Positions 18,483-27,439 of a DNA stretch of 64,000 nt are shown piece after piece. Source of the stretch: Geojedonia litorea (GTDB taxonomy: Bacteria; Bacteroidota; Bacteroidia; Flavobacteriales; Flavobacteriaceae); contig NZ_JBHSGP010000012.1 of NCBI RefSeq assembly GCF_042654525.1, forward strand, positions 239,763 to 303,762. The letters are read 5' to 3'. A program made the translations under genes and the position numbers. The notes under the pieces were generated by a model that was given only the letters and a program-made list of their open reading frames with translations, was not told the origin of the DNA and made no database searches. Within the stretch, counting starts at the first letter, position 1. The number at the start of each line of letters is the position of its first letter.

Positions 18483-19485
18483 GCTTAAAAAATAAATTTG
18501 GGAACTGTTGTTCAGGATTCTTTCGAAATAATTTAATTGCCAAGGTTGATTTTAAAAACCCATATCCATATCCAAAAAATTGAATTAAAACAGCAATAAT
18601 TGATAATACACCCACTACTAAATCTCTAGATGTTATCCAGGCAACTACAAATGTTAGTAATAAATACATTCCGAAAATTTGCAACAACCATAGATAACCA
18701 AATACACTTAAAAATAAGGCAAAAATAAGACCTAGACTAAATAAAGCAGGAAACCAATAGGTTAAACGTTTAGTTTTTGGATGCCAAGAATTTAATATTG
18801 GTCTAACCATCCCAAATTTATAAACTTGAGTGTAAAATTTTGACCATGAAATTCGGCGCTTATGATAAACAAAGGCATTTTCGATGAGCTGTGTTTTATA
18901 CCCAAGATTATTTAGTCTTATGGACAAGTCTGGGTCCTCTCCGGGGTGGATTCTTCCAAACCCTCCAGAGTTTTCAAATGCCTCTTTTGATAGCCCCATA
19001 TTGAAACTTCTAGGTTGAAAATTATCCACGCTAGTCTTACCACCTCTAATTCCGCCAGTGGTCATAAACGAGGTCATAGCAAAATTTATGGCTTTTTGAA
19101 GTTTACTAAACGACTCATGAGCAGCATCTGGGCCCCCGTAACAATCTGAATAGTTCTTCTCCAAATGGTTTTTAACAACTTTTAAATAGGATTTAGGCAA
19201 CAAACAATCTGAATCCAGAATAATAAAATAATTGCCTTTAGCTTTTCGCATTCCGAAATTTCTAGAGTCACCTGGCCCTGTATTTTCTTTATAATAATAT
19301 GAAATACGCAATTGATCCTTAAATTGATTAACTACATGTTCAGAAGTCTGTGTAGAACCATCTTCAACTAGAACAATTTCAAAATCAAAATCTCCTTCAA
19401 GTTTAATAAAGGTATCCAAAAGTTCTTTAACCTCTTCTGGCCTATTAAAAACGGGTATGATAAAAGAAAAATGCGAGGTTTTCAT
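18472..19485 (-). CDS. Family 2 glycosyltransferase with C-terminal membrane helices
   Basis: A 337-residue protein. The GT-A fold begins FSFIIPVFNRPEEV, with VLVEDGS as the first nucleotide-sugar motif, the metal-binding DSDCLLP (DxD) near 92-98, and GEDPDLSIRL near 182. Hydrophobic helices occupy about 248-275 and 282-315, so it is membrane-bound. It transfers a sugar onto a lipid or polysaccharide acceptor that cannot be identified. I use the ATG at 19485; a TTG three codons earlier is less likely. It is separated from the T9SS protein upstream by a strong terminator and starts the unit glycosyltransferase, ybbR, coaE. Confidence 0.88.
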   Translation of the reverse strand: MKTSHFSFIIPVFNRPEEVKELLDTFIKLEGDFDFEIVLVEDGSTQTSEHVVNQFKDQLRISYYYKENTGPGDSRNFGMRKAKGNYFIILDSDCLLPKSYLKVVKNHLEKNYSDCYGGPDAAHESFSKLQKAINFAMTSFMTTGGIRGGKTSVDNFQPRSFNMGLSKEAFENSGGFGRIHPGEDPDLSIRLNNLGYKTQLIENAFVYHKRRISWSKFYTQVYKFGMVRPILNSWHPKTKRLTYWFPALFSLGLIFALFLSVFGYLWLLQIFGMYLLLTFVVAWITSRDLVVGVLSIIAVLIQFFGYGYGFLKSTLAIKLFRKNPEQQFPNLFFKHVE

Positions 19486-19505
19486 ATCACACAAAGGTAA
19501 TTAAA

Positions 19506-19542
19506 GAAAATTCAAAAGCCACCAAATCGGTAGCTTTTGAAT
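19506..19542 (-). terminator. Intrinsic terminator after the T9SS repeat protein
   Basis: Read on the minus strand, a stem of about 14 pairs (ATTCAAAAGCTACC with GGTGGCTTTTGAAT, one G-T wobble) closes a 5-base loop and is followed by TTTC. It separates the long repeat-protein gene from the glycosyltransferase gene. Confidence 0.82.
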
Positions 19543-19559
19543 TTCACCATAATTGTATT

Positions 19560-22256
19560 TTAGTACTTGAGCAATTGCTTAACCGTTGTTTGACCTGTAA
19601 TAATGTGCTTAACTCTTAAAAAATAGGTCCCTAGTTCTAAATTATGAAGGTTTTCAATATTGATTCGTCTATTAACACTCGTAGAAACATGGTTTAAAAT
19701 TCGCCTACCATTGAGGTCGATAAGTGTTATTTCAAAATCGCTGTTTTCATATTTAGGAGGCAAATGGATGGTCATTTTCCCATTAAACGGATTTGGATAC
19801 ACATTAATCTTTTCAAGTTTTAAATCTTCTTCTCCTAGAGTTCCATCTGGGGTAGAAGGGTTACAATCGTCATCAATTCCATTATTTGGCACTTCAGACA
19901 TCCCTGGATTAATGGAAGGATCACTGTCATTACAATCTAATGAATTACTAGACTCTCCTGCTCCCGGACTACTATTAGTTGATTGAACAACCACCGTTGT
20001 TCCATAACCATCACCATCATTATCTTGATACCATTGGAACATCCCATCACAATTTTCATCAACACCATTGGCCACAACATCGGTAGCTCCAGGATTAATG
20101 GAAGGATCACTGTCATTACAATCTAATAAATTACTAGACTCTCCTGCTCCCGGACTACTATTAGTTGATTGAACAACCACCGTTGTTCCATAACCATCAC
20201 CATCATTATCTTGATACCATTGGAACATCCCATCACAGTTTTCATCAACACCATTGGCCACAACATCGGTAGCTCCAGGATTAATGGAAGGATCGCTGTC
20301 ATTACAATCTAATGAATTGTTTGACTCTCCTGCCCCCGGACTACTATTAGTTGATTGAACAACTACCGTTGTTCCATAACCATCGCCATCATTATCTTGA
20401 TACCATTGAAACATCCCATCACAGTTTTCATCAACACCATTTGCCACCACATCGGTAGCTCCAGGATTAATGGAAGGATCGCTGTCATTACAATCTAATG
20501 AATTGTTTGACTCTCCTGCTCCCGGACTACTATTAGTTGATTGAACAACCACAGTTGTTCCATAACCATCACCATCATTATCTTGATACCATTGGAACAT
20601 CCCATCACAGTTTTCATCAACACCATTGGCCACAACATCGGTAGCTCCAGGATTAATGGAAGGATCGCTGTCATTACAATCTAATGAATTGTTTGACTCT
20701 CCTGCCCCCGGACTACTATTAGTTGATTGAACAACTACCGTTGTTCCATAACCATCGCCATCATTATCTTGATACCATTGGAACATCCCATCACAGTCTT
20801 CATCAACACCATTGGCCACCACATCGGTTGCCCCAGGATTAATGGAAGGATCGCTGTCATTACAATCTAATGAATTGTTTGACTCTCCTGACCCCGGACT
20901 ACTATTAGTTGATTGAACAACTACCGTTGTTCCATAACCATCGCCATCATTATCTTGATACCATTCATACATTCCATCACAGTTTTCATCAATTCCATTA
21001 CCTACAATTTCTGTTGCTCCAGGATAGATTGAAGCATTATTATCATCACAGTCTACTGTATTACTATAACCATCACCATCGGCATCAGTAGCTGTGCCTG
21101 GAGTCCAAATTTTAATATTGAATGTTGGATTTGCCGGGGTATTTGTTCCATAGTAATAGACTCTAGTAAAATAAGTGTTTCCGATTGTTAACCCTGAATA
21201 ACTAATTTCTTCCATGGCTGGACTATTAATATTGGTGTCACTACAATCTAAATAAGACAATGAATTACAATCACCCGAATACAAAGTCAACACAAAATCT
21301 TGGCTGTTATTGGGCTCGACTGTTATATTTACATTAGAGGTTTGAGCCACAAACTTATACCAAACATCATCTCTAGCATTACCAGTTGACCCGCCGCATA
21401 ACTCCGCATCAGCATCAGTGCCAGCACCTCCCAATAATGTGCCTGCTGTTGGGGTAGCTGAAGCTGCATCGGGAATACTCGTTTCTTCGACAAGAGTTAT
21501 AGCACCAGTACAAAGGTCATTAGATGGTGGAGGATTAGCATTTGTTGTAAAACCAGGGATATTGCCTCCACTGGTCAAATAATACTCTCCTGTACCATAA
21601 CCTTCACTAACACAATTTGATCTTAAATAAATATCATAAGTTGTGCTTGCACTTAAAACGTTACCAGTACTAAAACTTGTAGTCGGAGCACTTACAAATC
21701 CAGAAGCCACTGTACCAACTCCAGGTGCATTTCCGTCAGGAACTATTTCCCAATCATAGCCAGATGGTGGGCTTCCTAAAACTGGCGTATTCCAATGTAA
21801 ATCAATTCTTGTGTCTGACTTAAAACTAATTCCTAAACTGTTACTTTCTGGTTTTTGACAAGTAGTAGGTTCAACTGTTAAATCCAACAGATTCACTTCA
21901 TGAAAAAAAGCATCAGCATCGCACCCAGAATTAACTTTTACATGAATTCTTATAGTATTAAACTGAATATTATTAATTGTAAGTGGTGAAACACCATGAC
22001 TTATAACGGTGTTAGACGTATTCGTTACTGTGATATAGTCAGTGTTCCCTGTTCTAGTACTTGTAAACTGATAATTATGTCCAATCACTAAACTATTAAC
22101 TGTAACATATTCAGAGGTTTCGACGTTATTAGAAAGTTCTTGAAGAAATCCATCATTGGAAGAAATTACAATAGAATTTTCAGTGCCATTTATACATTGT
22201 GATAAGGAATAATGCGATAAAAAAACCAAAAAAATTGAAAGTATACATTTTCTCAT
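19560..22256 (-). CDS. T9SS-secreted protein with MopE-like calcium/metal-binding repeats
   Basis: An 898-residue secreted protein. I start at the ATG at 22256, directly before a signal peptide (MRKCILSIFLVFL...SLSQ); an ATG 14 codons earlier would bury it. In order: a beta-rich N-terminal region, a fibronectin-III-like domain (about 130-235), a jelly-roll-like region (about 245-390, DDVWYKF), one short and six full repeats of a 62-residue unit with DNDGDGYG and DCNDSDPSINPGA (MopE/thrombospondin-3 type acidic metal-binding motifs), and a type A C-terminal sorting domain (INVYPNPF...GTYFLRV). The C-terminal domain marks it for the type IX secretion system and surface attachment. The acidic repeats probably bind calcium. 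Exact role unknown; adhesion is plausible. Confidence 0.88.
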   Translation of the reverse strand: MRKCILSIFLVFLSHYSLSQCINGTENSIVISSNDGFLQELSNNVETSEYVTVNSLVIGHNYQFTSTRTGNTDYITVTNTSNTVISHGVSPLTINNIQFNTIRIHVKVNSGCDADAFFHEVNLLDLTVEPTTCQKPESNSLGISFKSDTRIDLHWNTPVLGSPPSGYDWEIVPDGNAPGVGTVASGFVSAPTTSFSTGNVLSASTTYDIYLRSNCVSEGYGTGEYYLTSGGNIPGFTTNANPPPSNDLCTGAITLVEETSIPDAASATPTAGTLLGGAGTDADAELCGGSTGNARDDVWYKFVAQTSNVNITVEPNNSQDFVLTLYSGDCNSLSYLDCSDTNINSPAMEEISYSGLTIGNTYFTRVYYYGTNTPANPTFNIKIWTPGTATDADGDGYSNTVDCDDNNASIYPGATEIVGNGIDENCDGMYEWYQDNDGDGYGTTVVVQSTNSSPGSGESNNSLDCNDSDPSINPGATDVVANGVDEDCDGMFQWYQDNDGDGYGTTVVVQSTNSSPGAGESNNSLDCNDSDPSINPGATDVVANGVDENCDGMFQWYQDNDGDGYGTTVVVQSTNSSPGAGESNNSLDCNDSDPSINPGATDVVANGVDENCDGMFQWYQDNDGDGYGTTVVVQSTNSSPGAGESNNSLDCNDSDPSINPGATDVVANGVDENCDGMFQWYQDNDGDGYGTTVVVQSTNSSPGAGESSNLLDCNDSDPSINPGATDVVANGVDENCDGMFQWYQDNDGDGYGTTVVVQSTNSSPGAGESSNSLDCNDSDPSINPGMSEVPNNGIDDDCNPSTPDGTLGEEDLKLEKINVYPNPFNGKMTIHLPPKYENSDFEITLIDLNGRRILNHVSTSVNRRINIENLHNLELGTYFLRVKHIITGQTTVKQLLKY
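19863..20963. repeat. Six tandem 186-bp direct repeats inside the T9SS protein gene
   Basis: The unit of 186 bases (62 codons) is repeated in frame six times with a few base changes per copy; the last copy diverges in its final third. A shorter divergent unit precedes the array at about 20965-21080. Near-identity at the DNA level, including silent sites, implies recent duplication or gene conversion. Confidence 0.92.
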
Positions 22257-22326
22257 AAGGGCTAGATTTTTGGGTTTACAGCAAATTAATACATCCATCC
22301 CAAATGCGCAGGAAAATTAGTTGAAA

Positions 22327-22361
22327 CAAAAAAAACCTCGCCAACTTGCTGTTAACGAGGT
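22327..22361 (-). terminator. Intrinsic terminator after fabI
   Basis: On the minus strand ACCTCG and CGAGGT pair around a 15-base loop and are followed by a run of T. It lies 25 bases after the fabI stop and separates fabI from the repeat-protein gene. Confidence 0.75.
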
Positions 22362-22385
22362 CATTTAAAAGGATATATTAAAATT

Positions 22386-23198
22386 TTATTTCATAAATGC
22401 TTCCATCACTTCATTGCTAACACCAACATTGCTAAATCCTCCATCATTATATAAGTTTTGTAGTGTTACGCGTTTGGTTAAATCGCTAAAAAGAGTCACT
22501 GTATAATTGGCACAATCTAATGCCGTAGCATTCCCCAAAGGCGACATTTTATCTGCATAGGCTATAAATCCATCAAAACCTTTAACTCCTTGACCAGCAG
22601 TAGTTGGAGTTGGTGATTGTGAAATGGTATTCACTCTTACCTTTTTATCTTTACCAAAGAAATAGCCAAAACTACGCGCTATACTTTCAAGATAGGCTTT
22701 ATTGTCGGCCATATCATTATAATCTGGAAAAACCCGTTGTGCGGCCATATATGAAAGCGCTACAATACTTCCCCATTCATTCATAGCATCTGCTTTGTAG
22801 AGCGTTTGCATCACTTTATGGAACGACATGGCAGATACATCGGTCCCTTTTTGTGTCCAATCATAATTTTGATCGGTATAAGCTCTACCCTTTCTTACAT
22901 TAACAGACATACCTATAGAATGCAAAACAAAGTCTAATTTACCACCCAAAATCTCCATAGATTGAGATACTAGGTTTTCTAAATCTTCAATAGATGTGGC
23001 ATCTGCCGGAATAATTTGAGATCCTGTTTTCTCGGCTAATTCATTAATTTGCCCCATACGCATTGCAATAGGTGCATTGGTTAAAACAAATGTTCCACCT
23101 TCTTCATGAACGCGCTCTGCAGTTTTCCAAGCAATGGAATTAGCATCCAGAGCTCCAAAAATAATCCCTCTTTTTCCTTTTAGTAAGTTATATGACAT
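22386..23198 (-). CDS. fabI: Enoyl-[acyl-carrier-protein] reductase
   Basis: A 270-residue member of the short-chain dehydrogenase superfamily of the FabI type. It catalyses the last reduction of fatty-acid chain elongation with NAD(P)H. Catalytic residues are Y150, Y160 and K167 in SYMAAQ and DYNDMADNK, giving the FabI spacing Y-x6-K (E. coli residues 146, 156 and 163 shifted by four). The N-terminal nucleotide site is the degenerate GALDANSIAW typical of FabI. It stands alone, 104 bases after recN, and has its own terminator. Confidence 0.95.
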   Translation of the reverse strand: MSYNLLKGKRGIIFGALDANSIAWKTAERVHEEGGTFVLTNAPIAMRMGQINELAEKTGSQIIPADATSIEDLENLVSQSMEILGGKLDFVLHSIGMSVNVRKGRAYTDQNYDWTQKGTDVSAMSFHKVMQTLYKADAMNEWGSIVALSYMAAQRVFPDYNDMADNKAYLESIARSFGYFFGKDKKVRVNTISQSPTPTTAGQGVKGFDGFIAYADKMSPLGNATALDCANYTVTLFSDLTKRVTLQNLYNDGGFSNVGVSNEVMEAFMK

Positions 23199-23302
23199 GT
23201 TTTTTATGTTTTTGTAAGATTAGTTGATGTATTTTATATTAGCAATATTTAAATCAAAAATAAGAAAACTTTAAAGTTTAAACTTTCAAACTCAAAAGTT
23301 TT

Positions 23303-24955
23303 TCAATTCAATAATTGCTTTGCATGGGCTATTGCCGAGTTAGAAATGTTTAGGCCGCCTAACATTTGTGCAATTTCTACAATGCGCTCATCTGGATTAA
23401 GTCGTTTTAACTGAGTTCTAGTCAAACCCTCAACCTCTTCTTTATAAACTTTGAAATGTGAATCACCTTTTGCAGCAATTTGGGGTAAATGAGTAATGGT
23501 GACGACTTGCATACTCTTGCTCATTTGCTGCATAATACTGGCCATTTTGTTTGAAATTTCACCTGAAACACCAGTGTCAATTTCATCAAAAATGATTGTT
23601 GGCAATTGGATATATTTTGAAAGAATCGCTTTTATTGCTAGCATTATTCGAGATAATTCGCCTCCAGAGGCTGCTTTTTTAAGCTCGAGAAATTGACTTC
23701 CTTTATTTGCTGAAAACAAAAACAACAATTGGTCTTTGCCATTATTTAAATAAGCATTTAAAGCATTTAATTGAATATCAAATTTAGCATCGGGCATCCC
23801 TAGAGTTGCTAGTATTTCTTCAAGTTGTTGAATTAAGCTAGGTAGTATATTTAATCTGTTATTTCGGATTAGAAGTGCATTCTCATCTAACTTTTTTAAT
23901 AGCAAATCAATTTCATTTTTCTTACTTAAAATAGCATCATCTAAGCTTTCGCTAACAAATACTTTTTCAGAAAGAGCTTCTCTAATTTGGATTAAGTCTT
24001 CGATATTTAAAACGGAATGCTTTTGCATCAAATTATGTAAAATTTGAAGCTTATTATTGACAATTTCCAATCTTTTAGGATCTGCTTCTATCTGTTCTTG
24101 GGCATTCTCGAGTTCAGCAAAAATATCGTCCAATTCAATCAAACTGCTTTTAACGCGTTCAAACAGGGACTTATATGTAGAACCATAGCTAGCCAGTCTA
24201 GACAACTGATTTTTTATTTCGGTTAAATTGGTCAAAACTCCAAGTTCATCACTATTTAAAATGTTACTAGACAGCATCAATATCTCTCTAATTTCTTCGA
24301 TATTATTGAGCGTTTCATACTCTTCTTCAAGGGTTTCGAGCTCACCAGTAATTAATTTAGCTTCTTCCAATTCTTTGAGCAAAAAAACATTATAATCGTG
24401 CTCTTTTATAGCTTCAGCTTTTCGTTCTTCAAGCTCCTTTAACTCATTTTTTAATTGCTTAAATGCTGCTAGATCTTCAGAATACGTTTTTAAGTTGAAT
24501 ATGTTCTCGGCTAAAGCATCAATAACCTGAAACTGAAAGTCATCATTGGTCAACTCAAGTGTTTGATGTTGTGAATGAATATCCAACAAGCGTTCTCCTA
24601 ATATCTGTAAACTATCTAAATTGACAGGTGTATCATTAATAAATGCCCTCGACTTCCCTGAAGGTAAAATTTCACGTCTAATTATGGTTTGGGATTCGTA
24701 ATCTAAATCTTCAGTTTTAAAAAGTTGTTTTAGATTATAGCCGGCAATATCGAAAGTGGCTTCAATAACACACTTTTTTGAGGGATCATTCACACTGCTC
24801 ATATCGGCGCGTTTTCCTAAAATAAGGGATAAGCCTCCTAATAAAATAGATTTTCCGGCACCGGTTTCACCCGTAATAATAGTTAGTCCGTTATTGAAGT
24901 TAACCTGAAGGTCGTCAATAAGTGCATAATTTTTTATAGAAAGCGTGGTAAGCAT
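23303..24955 (-). CDS. recN: DNA repair ATPase RecN
   Basis: A 550-residue SMC-like protein of normal length. Walker A is GETGAGKS (29-36), a central coiled coil covers about 150-370, and the C-terminal half carries the ABC signature GGELSRIMLAIK and Walker B IIFDEIDTGVSG. RecN holds or aligns broken DNA during recombinational repair. It is the last gene of the run bamD, rpoZ, coaBC, porD, recN, with 46 bases to porD. No LexA-like operator is apparent. Confidence 0.96.
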   Translation of the reverse strand: MLTTLSIKNYALIDDLQVNFNNGLTIITGETGAGKSILLGGLSLILGKRADMSSVNDPSKKCVIEATFDIAGYNLKQLFKTEDLDYESQTIIRREILPSGKSRAFINDTPVNLDSLQILGERLLDIHSQHQTLELTNDDFQFQVIDALAENIFNLKTYSEDLAAFKQLKNELKELEERKAEAIKEHDYNVFLLKELEEAKLITGELETLEEEYETLNNIEEIREILMLSSNILNSDELGVLTNLTEIKNQLSRLASYGSTYKSLFERVKSSLIELDDIFAELENAQEQIEADPKRLEIVNNKLQILHNLMQKHSVLNIEDLIQIREALSEKVFVSESLDDAILSKKNEIDLLLKKLDENALLIRNNRLNILPSLIQQLEEILATLGMPDAKFDIQLNALNAYLNNGKDQLLFLFSANKGSQFLELKKAASGGELSRIMLAIKAILSKYIQLPTIIFDEIDTGVSGEISNKMASIMQQMSKSMQVVTITHLPQIAAKGDSHFKVYKEEVEGLTRTQLKRLNPDERIVEIAQMLGGLNISNSAIAHAKQLLN

Positions 24956-25001
24956 AGTTTTTAATCAACCTTTAGCTGTTTAGGAATTAAAAAGATTGTT
25001 T

Positions 25002-25886
25002 TTAAAAATCAATATTTCGCCATTTTGCGGCATGTGTTGGTGCTATTTTTGTCAAAGTATCTACCAAATCGGCAATATTCACACTAGGGCCATCACTAAA
25101 AATATCTTCAATTTCTTGAGCTTTAGTATCAAAAAATACCCGCATTAAAAAAGAATTTGGTCGCCGTCTGTTCATAACCGCTAATTCTTCTATGGCTTCA
25201 GCGATTTGGGTTTTACCTTTTTTTGCATTATCACTCATAATATCCAATCCATTAATATGATAATTGTACATTACTGATCTAAACTCCTTAAAGGTAGGCG
25301 ACAAGATATTATCGATCAAGGTAAATCGTGATTGATTACCATCTTCTAATTTCCAGCCTCTAAAATTTTCTTGTTGAGAATAATTAAGGATAGTTTGTGC
25401 TTGAGCAAAGTATGAATCACCTCCGTTTAATTGAAAACTATCGGCATCTAAGCCTAATATCATGTATATATGATAGGTAATTACGGATACCAAATTAGAT
25501 TCAAATTGATTGGGATTATAAACCATATTTTGAAATTCTAAATATTGAAAGGTGAAATCACGATCATTAAAACTATAAATTGGAGTGCTATAAGAAGAAT
25601 TAAATACAGGTCTTGAGGCTTGTATTTGAATAGTTCCTTGGAAAATATCACTATTATAATTCTGGATGGTGATCACCATACTACAATTGATACGTTCTTG
25701 GGGTTTAAACGATTTGTTGGTCCAAGTAGTATTATTCACAAATTCATTTAATTGTTTTTCAAGAGTTTTAAACACCTGAACATTTTCATTACCTGTTTGT
25801 TGGGCATTAACAACTAGGTTACAGTTAAGTTCTTGAGAAAATCCAATTGACGCACTTAAATAAAATAAAAATAAAAGGTTACGCAT
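25002..25886 (-). CDS. porD: DUF4835 family protein, PorD-type T9SS component
   Basis: A 294-residue exported protein with a signal peptide (about residues 1-17, ending IGFSQELNC). The sequence matches the DUF4835 family (NCSMVITIQNY, LVSVITYHIYMILGLDADSF), named PorD in Porphyromonas and associated with the type IX secretion system. The exact biochemical role is not known. It overlaps coaBC by 8 bases. The position between coaBC and recN is, from memory, conserved across Bacteroidota and supports the family assignment. The T9SS client encoded at 19560-22256 shows that the system is used in this organism. Confidence 0.78.
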   Translation of the reverse strand: MRNLLFLFYLSASIGFSQELNCNLVVNAQQTGNENVQVFKTLEKQLNEFVNNTTWTNKSFKPQERINCSMVITIQNYNSDIFQGTIQIQASRPVFNSSYSTPIYSFNDRDFTFQYLEFQNMVYNPNQFESNLVSVITYHIYMILGLDADSFQLNGGDSYFAQAQTILNYSQQENFRGWKLEDGNQSRFTLIDNILSPTFKEFRSVMYNYHINGLDIMSDNAKKGKTQIAEAIEELAVMNRRRPNSFLMRVFFDTKAQEIEDIFSDGPSVNIADLVDTLTKIAPTHAAKWRNIDF

Positions 25887-27090
25887 TTAGTTGTTTTATA
25901 ATCTGATGCATTAAATCATGAGCGACTTCAGTTTTGGATTTTAGCTCTTGTTCAATAACAGCATCGGTTTTTGTTATAAATGTAACTTTATTTGTTGATA
26001 CTCCAAAACCTGCACCTTCATCATTTAATGAATTTAGTACTATTAAGTCTAAATTTTTAGATTTCAATTTAGCTTTAGCATGTTGTAATTCATTATTGGT
26101 TTCTAGCGCAAATCCAACTAAAAATTGATCTTGTTTAATCGCTCCCAATGAAGCCAGAATGTCTTTAGTTTTTTCCAACTCTATTGTAAACGAACTATCC
26201 TTCTTTTTTATTTTTTGATCGGCCACAAATTTAGGTTTATAATCGGCAACAGCTGCCGAAAGTATGGCGATATTCATAAATTTGAAATGCTGATGCACTT
26301 CATTATACATCTCTAAAGCACTTGTAACGCGAACTGTTGTAATGCGATTTGAGTTGATATTTTCATGTGAAGGCCCAGAAACTAGAATGACTTCTGCACC
26401 CAAATTTGCAGCAGCTTTAGCAATTTCAAAGCCCATTTTTCCACTTGAATGATTACCGATAAACCGAACTGGATCAATAGCTTCATAGGTTGGACCTGCA
26501 GTTACTAAAACTTTTTTTCCTTTTAATGGAAGTTTATCTAAAATGTCCTGTTCTATGAAATCAATAATATCCTCGGGTTCTGCCATTCGTCCTTCACCTA
26601 CTAACCCACTTGCTAATTCGCCCGAAGTAGCAGGAATCATGATGTTTCTGAAACTATTTAAAATTTCAAAAGAACGCAGTGTTGTAGGGTGCTTATACAT
26701 ATCGAGATCCATAGCCGGAGCAAAATACACCGGGCATTTAGCAGATAGATAGGTAGCCATTAGCAAATTATCACAAACACCATTTGCCATTTTTGACAAA
26801 GTATTTGCCGTTGCTGGAGCGATAATGAATAAGTTGGCCCAAAGCCCTAGTTCAACATGATTATTCCAGACAGCATTTTCATCTTCTTCATTTGTAAACG
26901 AAGAATGTACTGGATTTTTTGATAATGTCGATAAGGTTAAAGGTGTAATGAAGTCTTTTGAAGCAGGCGTCATAACGACCTTTACGTTTGCGCCTGCTTT
27001 AATAAATAGCCTTACGAGGCTGGCTGTTTTATAAGCAGCTATACCAGCAGTGATGCCTAAAAGTATATTTTTGCCGCTTAATACTGACAT
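25879..27090 (-). CDS. coaBC: Bifunctional phosphopantothenoylcysteine decarboxylase/phosphopantothenate-cysteine ligase
   Basis: A 403-residue fusion catalysing two successive steps of coenzyme A synthesis. The N-terminal CoaC flavoprotein (1 to about 185) has the active-site His in NNHVEL (H78), the PXMNXXMW-type motif as PAMDLDMY (125-132), and the substrate-flap GELASGLVGEGRM (157-169). The C-terminal CoaB domain (about 190-403) begins KKVLVTAGPTYEAIDPVR and has the NHSSGKMG loop and a Lys-rich CTP site. Cytoplasmic FMN enzyme. It follows rpoZ by 5 bases and overlaps porD by 8 bases. Confidence 0.95.
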   Translation of the reverse strand: MSVLSGKNILLGITAGIAAYKTASLVRLFIKAGANVKVVMTPASKDFITPLTLSTLSKNPVHSSFTNEEDENAVWNNHVELGLWANLFIIAPATANTLSKMANGVCDNLLMATYLSAKCPVYFAPAMDLDMYKHPTTLRSFEILNSFRNIMIPATSGELASGLVGEGRMAEPEDIIDFIEQDILDKLPLKGKKVLVTAGPTYEAIDPVRFIGNHSSGKMGFEIAKAAANLGAEVILVSGPSHENINSNRITTVRVTSALEMYNEVHQHFKFMNIAILSAAVADYKPKFVADQKIKKKDSSFTIELEKTKDILASLGAIKQDQFLVGFALETNNELQHAKAKLKSKNLDLIVLNSLNDEGAGFGVSTNKVTFITKTDAVIEQELKSKTEVAHDLMHQIIKQLNA

Positions 27091-27095
27091 CTTAG

Positions 27096-27428
27096 TTATG
27101 CGTCCTTAATGTCGTCGTCTGTATTTCTAAAATAGATTTTGTCGTCTAACCACTCCTGAACGGCCAAAGCATGTGGCTTTGGTAACTTTTCATAAAATTT
27201 AGAGACCTCTATCTGCTCTTTGTTTTCAAAGATTTCTTCCAAACTATCGTTGTAAGTTGCAAATTCTTCTAATTTGTCAACCAATTCTCTACGAATGTCA
27301 GTGTTAATTTGTTCAGCTCTTTTAGCTATAACAGAAATGGCTTCATAAATATTATCAGTTGAAGCGTCAATTTCGTTTCTGTCGTACGTTAACGTACTTA
27401 CTGGAGCATGTGTCTTTTTTAAATCCAT
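27096..27428 (-). CDS. rpoZ: RNA polymerase omega subunit
   Basis: A 110-residue protein of the Bacteroidota omega family. The N-terminal half contains the conserved helix region NIYEAISVIAKRAEQIN (about 26-42), which wraps the beta-prime C terminus and helps assemble RNA polymerase. The rest is an acidic, family-specific C-terminal extension. The position directly between bamD (11 bases) and coaBC (5 bases) is typical. In many phyla rpoZ sits with gmk, so this arrangement is lineage-specific. Confidence 0.88.
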   Translation of the reverse strand: MDLKKTHAPVSTLTYDRNEIDASTDNIYEAISVIAKRAEQINTDIRRELVDKLEEFATYNDSLEEIFENKEQIEVSKFYEKLPKPHALAVQEWLDDKIYFRNTDDDIKDA

Positions 27429-27439
27429 TAGTAATAAAA

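Noticed and set aside
19863..20963. CRISPR-like array
   Set aside because: The direct repeats are 186 bases, in frame, contiguous and coding; there are no unique spacers and no cas genes.
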